DNA of 64,000 bases, taken from Doryteuthis pealeii. Its lineage: Eukaryota > Mollusca > Cephalopoda > Myopsida > Loliginidae. The notes under the pieces were generated by a model that searched no databases, was not told the DNA's origin, and saw only the letters and a program-made list of their open reading frames with translations. The stretch is from NCBI GenBank assembly GCA_023376005.1, contig CM042181.1, positions 25,181,591 to 25,245,590 on the forward strand, given 5' to 3'. Positions 38,344-47,497 of this stretch are shown piece by piece. The translations under genes and the position numbers were made by a program. The first letter of the stretch is position 1. Every line of letters starts with the position of its first letter.

Positions 38344-38405
<62 letters not shown>
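38326..38405. repeat. (ATT)n followed by (AGT)n microsatellite
   Basis: Roughly 50 bp of ATT units turn into about nine AGT units, lying between two minus-strand LINE tails. Confidence 0.9.
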
Positions 38406-38409
38406 TCTT

Positions 38410-39005
38410 CCCTCTAAATTCTGAGTGACAAGTCTTCACAGCTTTTCAAAATTCTTCTAAGTATTCTAGTTAATTTTAGCAGTGCTGTGGTCTAGAAAAT
38501 TTTAATTCTTCCTGGGATTCTCAGTTACTTATCCAGATTCTTTGGGATTGTTTCATGGATTCTGACAATTATTGGAATCACTTTCACCTTCATGTTGCAA
38601 ATCTTTTTCAGCTCTTTGGCAAGGTCCAGGTATTTATCCATTTTTTTTTCTTTCCTTTCATGCTGTGGCCTGCTGAAAAGGTGAAGTCTACTACATTGTT
38701 TGTTTTTGGTTAATTAAAACTAGGTCTGGTCTTCTGCCTGAAATTAGGTGAAGTGTTTGCATCTCAAAATACCAGAGAAGTTTCTCTCATTTTCCAGGAC
38801 AAATTCTGGTTTGTGCATAAACCATTTATCAGTATGGTCAAGGTTTGATTTCTTGCACAATTCCCAATGGATCATCTTCCCCACTCAGTTGTGCCTGATC
38901 TTGTTCTCCTTTTGTGCAAGTTTGCTGCATTCACTTATTATGTGATTGACTTTCATTACTCTCTCCCCCCCCCCCCGGTTACATTATTCACTATCCAACT
39001 GAGTC
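38410..39005 (-). mobile_element. LINE 3' tail copy 5, minus strand (long)
   Basis: Contains the inverted tail blocks, then (reading leftwards on the minus strand) the upstream domain also seen in copy 2: counterparts of KKRTCQI.DF, ARRPDL and HN.VGK.IHWELC. Together with copy 4 it forms a head-to-tail pair joined by a trinucleotide repeat. Confidence 0.65.
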
Positions 39006-39107
39006 TTATCTTATCCAGCATTTATATAATTGAATCTGATGCTATTATTCTGGGTTACTATTATTAGTGATTTGATTTCTTTCTTTAGGTTTCCTCTGCA
39101 TAACCAT

Positions 39108-39340
39108 AAGGGGTTGGTTTAACTCAGTTGGTAGAGTGTTCGGCTGGGAACCTCAAGGTTCCTGGTTTGATACTGGCTCTCGCCAACTCAGCATATGAGT
39201 AGCACAGGGATCTGTGCAGTAAAGTAAGGAGCTGATGATAGGTGTGGTGCTCCACCTCAGATGCTAGTGAAAGGGGATAGACTCCCTTGCTGATTGGCTG
39301 ATACCGACTTTAAGCCACCCCGGTGTAATTCATTTATTCT
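39108..39340 (+). repeat. tRNA-derived SINE, family A (best preserved)
   Basis: The head has TAACTCAGTTGGTAGAGTGT (A box) and GGTTCCTGGTTTGATACTGG (B box), spaced as in a tRNA. The body has CTCGCCAACTCAGC, GAGTAGCACAGGGATCTGTG, GGTGCTCCACCTCAGA, GGGGATAGACTCCC and GGCTGATACCGAC. The head drifts too far from a cloverleaf to be a working tRNA. Confidence 0.85.
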
Positions 39341-39391
39341 GTGTGTTGAAATGCTCATGTAATTGTTTTTCTTCTCTTTATTATTATTACT

Positions 39392-39451
39392 AGACTGATA
39401 GAGTGTTTAAAGTTACTATCCTGATAGCAACTTTAAACTCTCTATCAGTCT
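39392..39451. repeat. 23-bp-arm hairpin
   Basis: AGACTGATAGAGTGTTTAAA plus GTT pairs with 39429-39451 with one mismatch; the loop is 14 nt. Confidence 0.85.
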
Positions 39452-39925
39452 AAGATGCACATTAAAAATGATGTGTACAGGAATAGTGGTTGGTATAATA
39501 TTGTTTCCTTGTACCAAATAAATGCAAGAACAATTCATGATGGATTAACATCATATTTTATTGCCTGAGCAAACTTGATAGAATGAATACAAAACTGACA
39601 TGAGATACAAAAGAGTGTGTGTAAGGAAATGTACCTAGCATACATACATGTAAGAGAGATGGAAGTTTTGGGTAAAGACATATACTTGATGACAAGTGTA
39701 TTGTTCTATGGTGTCAAGTTCAATGTGATACAACTAAAGAGTTAGGTCTGTTTCAAGGCAAGTCACACATAGTTTAGAGGATGCAGCTTGCATTTATATG
39801 CAGGTTTGATAATGCTGTAGTGATTGTCTTCCCTTGGGAGATGACATTGATAGTGGAAAAAGGGTTATCTTCCTTTACTGCCAGGACTTGCCACTGATGG
39901 CATTACTATCTGGCTACTTAAGTTC

Positions 39926-39952
39926 ATCTCTCTCTCTCTCTCTCTCTCTCTC
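39926..39952. repeat. (TC)n microsatellite
   Basis: Thirteen TC units. Confidence 0.9.
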
Positions 39953-41344
39953 CTTATTTTTTCATCTGGAATCCATAATGATGCACTAGACACAATGACA
40001 CTGTCCATTAAGGCTAGGGGGGGGGCTTTTACTCATGTGTGTACATAGCCCTTTCTAGACCCTAACCACGTGGCTCATCTTCAGTAAGTGACTCTTCTAT
40101 TCTACATTTAGTGGCCTTAAGGTTAACTCTACAAGAACTCTTTCTTCCTTTGTCAGGATGTTCATCCTAACTGTTTTGTATCTCTATTTTATGTTACATG
40201 TGCTCAGACAATAAAGCCTGTATTGTTGTTATATGTACCTCTTTGATGGATTTGTTTGTATATGTTCACCCATGTTAGAGACTTCAATGAAGCCTTCTAA
40301 TGTATTATAAGAATCCATTTTAACCATGGAAGTTAAAATTATATTTAATTCTTATAATGTTAACTATATACAATAATGTTCATATCTCAAAAATCTGCCT
40401 CTATAGGTCAATTCTGAGTATAGATTTGGAATCAGTGTACTTGATTTAGTCTGGGTAGTTATACTTACACTTGAGTCTATGTTTATATAAAAATGGCACA
40501 TACTCTTGAATTTATTAATATCACTAGCAAAAATATCCACCCCCCACCAAGCACAAACATATCATTAATAAATAAGATGCTAATTAAGATTAAAAATGAT
40601 TATTTAATAATCATTGAGAATATAATGAAAATAAGTAAGGGAATTGTGACAACAATGGTGATATAGTTTCGGTTACAGACGTACAGATGTATTATCTCCA
40701 TCATAATAAGATATTCTGATTTATAACTGATAGCATCCTTAGCATTATCATTGATAAAAAGAAGAGTAGGAACATATACAATGGAATTCTTTTTTTATTT
40801 ACTAAGACTGGCACACAGGCCTTGGGTTACTTATAGTACCTACTGTTACTAAGTGGTCACCCATCTCAGTCCCCATATTGTGGGGAATTTTATCCCCAAA
40901 AGCCCAAAGTTTTGAACAGTAGTTAAGTGCACAGTCAAATAGGGTTGATAGTTTTTGAAGAAAGGAAAACATAACAACTGTATGTTGCTACAATAGATTT
41001 ATTGTACAAAAAGAATTACAAAGGAGATACAAAAGAAATGCAATTAAATGTTGAAATTGTGAAATGTTTTGCAGATAATATGCTTCTGCAGATTTATCTT
41101 GAGATATTTTATCCTGGTAACTGGACCACATTTGGTTCAAATGTTAGTAGCAATCTGCTTTACTAAAAAGGCTAGTAAAGCAATGTGGCTGAATAAAAAT
41201 AGAAGGTACTCTCTGGTGCACCATCTTGGGTTGGTTGTCCCAAAAGCAATCGACCATTGTCTCACAATATGGAGTTGGATGCTGGACTGTCAGAGGCAAA
41301 AAGGAAGAATTTAGGGGATCCTTCAGTTATATATATATATTTAC

Positions 41345-41605
41345 CATCCCCTCCGCATGAGCAGGATGTGACACAAGGTCAATTTTTTAAACAGAGTTTA
41401 ACAGGTTTGAATTCAGAGTTTTCCTTTTCCTAGACTGGTTACCTAGTCAAAACTAAAGAGTCCAGTTTACTCTCTATTTACCTATAGCTAGTGGGAGAGT
41501 AGTTGGATGCATACCTTTCCCAAGGGTATTAGCAATACAGGAAATGCAAACAGCATTGTCCAAGATTTGAACTTGGGTTGACGAGTCCATTTATTATGAA
41601 TTTAA
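41345..41605 (-). repeat. tRNA-derived SINE, family B, minus strand
   Basis: Nearly full: GATGTGACACAAGGTCAATT, GAATTCAGAGTTTTCCTTTT, CATACCTTTCCCAAGGGTAT and AGATTTGAACTTGGGTTGAC follow in order. It abuts a minus-strand family-C copy. Confidence 0.75.
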
Positions 41606-41907
41606 CCTTAGTCCCCTGAGTATGATGTTAAACTGCATCTAATGGGGAAGTTCCAATTCTGGAGTTCTGGAGAGTGTGGAGTACCCCTTCATTACCATTA
41701 CTCCCAAGTCCACTCTGACCCGGAGTGGTAGTATATATTAGAAACCCATCTATGGATTAAATAGATCAAAAAATGAATTTGTAAACAATGTGTTTTTAAA
41801 AAATCGAGTACCCACCAAGGATGAATAAAATAAAATGTCTTTGGCATAAAATGACCCAAGAGTTGACATGCCGTAAAATCCAACTAACCAACCAACCAAC
41901 CAATATC
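41606..41907 (-). repeat. SINE family C, minus strand
   Basis: Blocks GATGTTAAACTGCATCTAAT, GTACCCCTTCATTACCATTA and TTGACATGCCGTAAAATCCA, ending in a CCAA tetranucleotide run, are the reverse complement of the left part of the element at 43980. Confidence 0.7.
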
Positions 41908-41924
41908 ACATGAGGAACCTATGT

Positions 41925-42241
41925 GCAGAGCTGATTGATGTAGGTTTTTGCTGATTGATGTAGGTTTTGCTGATCGTGTCCATAGAAGAACATCACTTAT
42001 GTGTTCATCCTTGCTTCTCCAGCAGTGTCCAGTATGTTCATCTTATTTGGAAGCCTCTTGCTGCATTCTAAATATTATCTAAGCCATTTTTTTGCTTAGT
42101 GAAAATTATCTAATAACATCACTTATGTGTTCATCCTTGCTTCTCCAGCAGTGTCCAGTATGTCTTGTTCATCTTATTTGAAAGCCTCTTGCTGCCTTCT
42201 AAATATTATCTAAGCCATTTTTTTGCTTAGTGAAAATTATC
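41925..42241 (-). mobile_element. LINE 3'-end fragment with 126-bp internal tandem duplication
   Basis: Relates by nucleotide blocks (GATTGATGTAGGTTTTTGCT, CACTTATGTGTTCATCCTTG, CTTCTCCAGCAGTGTCCAG) to 51500-51900 and 53000-53340, and inversely to 54745-54970. The stretch from 41990 is repeated at 42116, including an unrelated AT-rich tail, so the duplication happened after insertion. Confidence 0.6.
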
Positions 42242-43235
42242 AAGTTACATTTGACTCATTATATACACTATATTTTTTTCATTGAAGTAATTAAATGCTT
42301 AATCAAACATTGAGAATATTAAATATTTCCTTCTTTTCTTTGGTATTCATTATCTTTTCTTTTTAGTATTCTCAATGAAAATTTGGTGATACACATACTT
42401 AATACTATAACTTTAGATAAAATATTTGTCATTCAAAAAAAAATCTTCTTTTTTCTTAAACATATTTCTTATTATATAAGTGAGAATACTATCGTTTATA
42501 CTCAACTAAACAGTAAATAGAAATAGAAAATTAAATATAAGTGAATTAAAAAAAAATTACGAAAAAGAACAAACGAGTTATTTCCCTTGACAAATGAATA
42601 TTTTAATATATCCACTTCCCTTGCATTAAGCTATATGTAAAGTAACATTTTTCAACTTTTTTCTTTTGTTCTGAATATTTTCATGAATTTTTTATATACA
42701 TTCTTAAATCCTTTCGATTTGTAAAAACAATTAAAAGACTTTTTGTAATATAGAAATATCTCATCACAGGGTAATGATAAGTAAGCAGATCATTACTTCG
42801 GAAAATATGTGTGCCCCATGCTTGTGTCTTTCAGCCAAAATAAGTTAAACTTATTAAATAACTATTTAAACACTGGAAAATAATCTAAGAAAGGTTATTA
42901 TATGAAAAATTATTTAATTTACTAGAGATTAATCTTGAAAAAAATTCAGGGATATGTTTGAATTTCTAAAAAAATAAAAATAAATAATAAATAAATAAAT
43001 AATATATGTAGATGTATTTACTTTCTTAGGGATTCTTTAATTAAGGCATTTTGTTTTTATGATAACATGATGTTTATTCACAAGGGATCGGATGCAGGGA
43101 GTATACCTGAACTAAAAGAGGTGATTTTCAATAAAGATAGTGGTCTGATGAAGCTCATGGGTATATTCAGATACCTATGAGTGGAAATGGTACCATAAAC
43201 CACATAATACCGATTTTTAAGCTTTTTTTCTTTAC

Positions 43236-43237
<2 letters not shown>

Positions 43238-43313
<76 letters not shown>

Positions 43314-43415
43314 ACAAAAAAAGGTCCTCAAAGTGGTTTGAATTTTGTTTTATTTCAGATTAAAATCCTTTTCAAGCTAATACAATTTTATGGTGGGATT
43401 CATATATATATATAT

Positions 43416-43490
<75 letters not shown>
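43238..43490. repeat. Compound microsatellite (AT)n(GT)n ... (AT)n(GA)n
   Basis: (AT)n at 43238-43280 runs into (GT)16 at 43281-43312. A second (AT)n at 43401-43464 runs into (GA)n at 43464-43490. Confidence 0.95.
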
Positions 43491-43647
43491 TACATTTTTA
43501 GGTGTGGTGGGTGGCATTAATAAATCACACTGGCTAATTCCAGTGGATTGAAATTCAATCAGAGTCTGTGTTTATTTTGGCAGATTTCTTTGATCTGCTT
43601 CTACCTCCTTCTTTCTTGTCTGGTATGTACATTGTTATTTCTAGTAT

Positions 43648-43649
<2 letters not shown>

Positions 43650-43685
<36 letters not shown>
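43650..43685. repeat. (AT)n microsatellite
   Basis: About eighteen AT units. Confidence 0.95.
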
Positions 43686-43689
<4 letters not shown>

Positions 43690-43811
43690 TGTGTAAGAAA
43701 ATTCAATGGGTATGTATTTGTGTATGTATACATACATATACGTATATGTACTGCTATATATATATATACACCTGTATACATAAATGTTTTTTTAGTCTAT
43801 TGAGTGGAATC

Positions 43812-43815
43812 AATA

Positions 43816-43846
<31 letters not shown>

Positions 43847-43847
43847 A

Positions 43848-43881
<34 letters not shown>
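43812..43881. repeat. (TATC)n(AT)n microsatellite
   Basis: About nine TATC units followed by a pure AT run. Confidence 0.95.
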
Positions 43882-43883
<2 letters not shown>

Positions 43884-43886
<3 letters not shown>

Positions 43887-44640
43887 ATGGGTGGTTATCC
43901 TTACTCCACAATCCAAATTCAAATCCTGGACAAGGTTATTTGCATATAACTTTGTGCTAATGCCCTTAGAATAGGCATGTTTGGTTTGGTTTGTTGGATT
44001 TTACAGCATGTCAATCCTTGTTGGGTTATTTTATGCCAAAGACATTTCATTCTTGAGGGTATTGAAAAAAATTTTTAAAATACATTTTTTAAAACTCATT
44101 CTTTTTTCTATTTAACATAGATAGGGCCCTAACAGGTACTACCACTTTGGGTCAGGGTGTACCTGGGAGTAATGGCGATGAAGGGGTACTCCACCCACTC
44201 CAGAGCTCCAGAATCAGAACTTCACCATTAGATGCAATTTAACATCATACCCAAAACACTAGGACCCTCAGCTACTACCTTTAGCACATATATGATAAAA
44301 GGGTTGGGTGTTTGCCATTAGGGCATATAGGTGCTCGGACCTGATGTCCAGTTGATCAGAGGAGGCCTCTCCAACTGCCTGTCTAGCCAAAGTAAGCATC
44401 ATGGGTCATCACCCATGGCCAACAGGTGGCTCCATTGGGGTAATTTTACCCCTTTGCAGACGTGTAGTTGATGTATTCTTCTGTCCTAGCTGACAGTGTG
44501 GAGAATAGGCATGAATTCATCTCTTCTTCAACTATGGGTAAATAGTAGGTCAAACTGAGCTCTCTTGCCTAGTAGAGAGGTAAAACAGTCTAGGAGAATG
44601 AAAAACTCTGAATTCAAAATGAGATGGCATAAAGTTAGCA
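43884..44640 (+). repeat. SINE family B copy split by a later insertion
   Basis: The left half (43884-43979) has a tRNA-like head with AATTCAAATCCTGGACAAGG. The right half (44502-44640) resumes with the body blocks ATGGGTAAATAGTAGG, CAAACTGAGCTCTC and CAGTCTAGGAGAA. Between them lies a 522-bp insertion flanked by the duplicated 12-mer AGAATAGGCATG. Confidence 0.75.
43980..44501 (+). mobile_element. Full family-C retroposon with 12-bp target duplication
   Basis: The element begins with (TTTGG)n-like DNA and ACAGCATGTCAATCC and ends at CTGACAGTGTGG. AGAATAGGCATG occurs on both sides (43968-43979 and 44502-44513). A duplication of this length with a simple-repeat end fits LINE-mediated retroposition. 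Partial copies at 41606, 53572, 35232 and 32343 share its left end. No ORF or clear tRNA promoter was seen. Confidence 0.75.
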
Positions 44641-44748
44641 ACTCCACTCCAAAAGATCTACTTGTAATGGAAATGACAATAATATCACTGACATGTTGAA
44701 GCTGTGACCCTCTGAACAACATAAAAAGCCTATAGAAATAATGGAACA

Positions 44749-44800
44749 AGATCAAAAAGGGGTGCTTAAAGGTAATCTTTTAGGCACCCCTTTTTGATCT
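44749..44800. repeat. 17-bp-arm hairpin at MITE edge
   Basis: AGATCAAAAAGGGGTGC (44749-44765) pairs perfectly with 44784-44800 across an 18-nt loop. The right arm is part of the adjoining MITE. Confidence 0.85.
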
Positions 44801-45010
44801 CGATTAAGAAAGGACATGTTTTTCATTTAAACCGTTATTATCAATGTTTGTTAGGGGTTAGGGTTAGGGTTAGGGGTTAGTTTTATAATTTTAAAAACAA
44901 ATCTAAAAATCGTATGTTAAAACAACCGGATATTGATGGTGTAAATGAAAAACATGTCCTTTCTTAATTGAGATAAAAAAATGGGTGCCTAAAGGTCATA
45001 TGGTCCGAAA
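44766..45010. mobile_element. MITE with long terminal inverted repeats and telomere-like core
   Basis: Inverted termini share AATTAAGAAAGGACATGTTT (left: GATTAAGAAAGG) and TAGGCACCC, and the right end finishes GGTCATATGGTCCGAAA like the copy at 55492. The outer left end is rearranged. The centre holds TTAGGGGTTAGGGTTAGGGT followed by TAGGGGTTAG. Confidence 0.75.
44851..44880 (+). repeat. Telomere-like TTAGGG repeats inside a MITE
   Basis: Four to five TTAGGG or TTAGGGG units. The second MITE copy keeps the reverse complement AACTAACCCCAACCCCTAAC, so the motif belongs to the element. Confidence 0.9.
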
Positions 45011-45029
45011 TAATACTTATATTTCTAGA

Positions 45030-45236
45030 TGATGAGCTAAATTAAGCTCAGTTGGTAGGGTGTCAGACTAGGAAACACAAGGTTCTGGGTTTGATACAGG
45101 CGTATGAGTAGCACAGGAATCTGTGCAGTAAAGTGAGGAGATGTTAGTAGATGTGGTGCTCCACCTCAGACACCAAATATAATCTCCTTGTTCTAGCGCT
45201 GTCTGGCTGATACCGACTTTAGGCCACCCTGACGAC
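45030..45236 (+). repeat. tRNA-derived SINE, family A
   Basis: AGCTCAGTTGGTAGGGTGTC (A box) and GGTTCTGGGTTTGATACAGG (B box), then GAGTAGCACAGGAATCTGTG, GGTGCTCCACCTCAGACACC and GGCTGATACCGACTTTAGGC. Confidence 0.85.
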
Positions 45237-45835
45237 TTTACTTATTGATGTACTGAAAAAAAAAAATCTATAAAACTTGTATTAGACTTTTTTAATATCC
45301 CAACAAATTTCAAAAGTCTTGATCCAATGTTTGATAAAAATTTGCTCTCTTCTAATCAATATAGTAGATATTTATACCATAGTACTACGATTTTCATTGT
45401 GATATCATTTTAGGTAACTAGATGACTCATGAATCCTTTGGTTTCAATGTTGTAACAGTAGTCCATGATGATATTGATGCTTCTGTTTAAAGAGTGAAAA
45501 ATTATAATCATCATTTCATAATTATATTGTTTATATCAAGAATTTGGGTGATTAAAAAATATTCAATACAAATGCAGACTCTGTAAAATTATCATTCAAT
45601 TACAAATTGAACTGGAAATTGTTTTATTCATTTTAAGTATAATAAGAATGTTTGATGTTGCAGGGTTATGATTATATATATATATACAAAATTTTTTGAG
45701 ATTTTTAGTTTTTCAGTATGTATTGATAAATATTACCATAACCCAGCAAAAATAGAACATTGTAGGAAAATTTTATTTGCACAATAGCATTAAAATGCTG
45801 TAACATAATGAATAAAGTCATTTACAATCCAAGTT

Positions 45836-45903
45836 ATAACAACAACAATAACAACACTACCACCAACAACAATATTAACAACAACAACAACAACAACAAT
45901 AAC

Positions 45904-45943
<40 letters not shown>
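45836..45943. repeat. (AAC)n and (AAT)n microsatellite
   Basis: AAC-rich, then about fifteen AAT units. In one frame it reads as an Asn-rich ORF, which is simply the repeat. Confidence 0.9.
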
Positions 45944-46498
45944 TGGAAGGACTTAATCATCATAATTTCTCAAGAAATATTACTATTAAATGCTAAGTAT
46001 TACTTCTTATTAATTCATTTTTCATTAATTAACATAAATTATGTATTCTTAAAAAGGATGTGACTTGACATTGCCTTTAAATGGCCAACGAAGGTGGCTT
46101 TTAAGCGTGTATCATTTTTTTCAAGTGGTAAATTATTATTATTTTAAAGAAATAATTCATGACTTATTTAAAAAAATTAAAATTTACTAATGGATAACTA
46201 AACTATAAACATTAATAACATATCTAAGTTTGTTTTTGTTTTTGTTTAAGGACAAAACATTAATTAATTTAGCAACAAATCCAATACTTATTTATTTACA
46301 TTAGAAGTTAAACAAAACAAGAATTCTAAGCATAACATTAAATATACTTGTTTTTTCATTCTTTCTATTAAACAGGGTCATAACAATGACATGAAAGGTT
46401 AATTTTAATGATTAGTAATCCTTGAAGGTTTATCTTCCACTTCATACTGTCTGCGAATAAATTATTCGCCTCATTTATGAAAATTGTGATTAATGTAA

Positions 46499-46506
46499 TG
46501 ACGTCA
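46499..46506. promoter_or_regulatory. CRE (TGACGTCA) upstream of CISD2
   Basis: A perfect CREB/ATF octamer about 280 bp upstream of the CISD2 ATG, within its CpG-retaining domain. Placement is typical of a promoter CRE; function is inferred. Confidence 0.4.
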
Positions 46507-46782
46507 TCAAGATAGACTACAGCACCAACAACAAAGTATTTTTAAATAAATTATCTTCTTAACAATAGTTATAGCAAAACTGTGAGTCTTTGTAATAAAT
46601 ATTCTTATGAAAAAAAATGATGAAAAATAGGATATAGGTTTTAGTTAAAGGATTTAAATTTTTCATAAATTTTTTGTCAAATCTCCTGTAAGCTGCCGTT
46701 TACCTCGAAAATTAAACCGGAAGTAGTTGTAGAAAGGTAGAAATGCAAGGGTAAAATTATTAACCGTTTCACACTTAATATC

Positions 46783-46879
46783 ATGGAGTCTATATCAAGT
46801 CTTGTGAGAGTTAGTCTTCCTAATTATTTGCAGAATTTACCACTCCCGAATTCAATTTCGGGATTTTCCAAACTCTCAG
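46783..46879 (+). CDS. CISD2: CISD2 exon 1
   Basis: Ninety-seven coding bases from ATCATGG to the donor CAG|GTTAGT encode [20 protein letters not shown] and [12 protein letters not shown] plus one base of an Ala codon. This is the lumenal/N-terminal region of CISD2 before the membrane anchor. Confidence 0.93.
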
Positions 46880-47459
46880 GTTAGTAATGCATATTTTCTT
46901 TGTATGCATTGAAAAAACAGAACTTTTAATTCGACAGAAAAAATTTAAAGCGATTTTCTTATCCAATTTCATTTAAATGATAACATTGCCAACGGCAGGA
47001 AAAACAAATTTTGGTTATTTTGAAAAAAAAAATTGCAGTATTTCAAACTCTTTCCTAGAGTTATGTCAACCCCATTCACATTATTTATTTATTCATTTTA
47101 TTTAAAAAGTCTTAAATCTAAAAAAAATTAAATATTGTAAACTTTAATTTTAGCTTACGTAATTTAAGATTTGAAAATATAAGCAAAAACTTTACAATAT
47201 TTGAAAATATTTATCACCTAACATCTATTATATGTTTTGCCCTTAAAATAAGGAACTTATTTTTGTTTAAAAATAAAAATGACAAGTTGTAAACAATTTT
47301 GGCGGTATTTTGTTATTTCACCAACTTTTAGTATAAGTTGGTGAAAACTACTACTTCCGTTTGTTTAATTGCAAAATTTCCCAGTACTCTATTTAAATTG
47401 TGCCAAAGTTTACAGCGAAAAACTAATTTCTTTAATATATCAATATCCGCGAAAAACCG

Positions 47460-47497
<38 letters not shown>

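Larger units (their letters stand above)
29331..46440. other. Repeat-rich interval between the divergent UBE2D and CISD2 genes
   Basis: No host gene was recognised across about 17 kb. Named repeats fill much of it and are listed separately. Between them: 29.53-30.2 kb is plain AT-rich DNA with a CA/TA microsatellite near 29944-29990; 32.6-33.5 kb, 35.05-35.9 kb and 42.25-43.2 kb are AT-rich without identified features; 39.45-40.3 kb and 40.75-41.3 kb resemble old retroelement pieces (an AATAAAGCC signal near 40212) but were not classified. Confidence 0.55.

Noticed and set aside
39108..39180. tRNA-like sequence as a possible tRNA gene
   Set aside because: A and B boxes are present, but the stems do not pair as a cloverleaf and SINE body follows. 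The same applies to the heads at 9090, 45030, 51216 and 58395.
39450..40240. Possible solo LTR with an AATAAA-type signal near 40212
   Set aside because: No TG...CA ends, target duplication or second LTR could be identified.
43281..43949. ORFs rich in Val-Cys and Tyr-Ile repeats
   Set aside because: They are translations of GT and AT microsatellites.
44851..44880. TTAGGG run as a chromosome end or fusion point
   Set aside because: Short, and present within both copies of a MITE, so element-derived.
45808..45996. Asn-rich ORF
   Set aside because: It is a translation of the AAC/AAT microsatellite.
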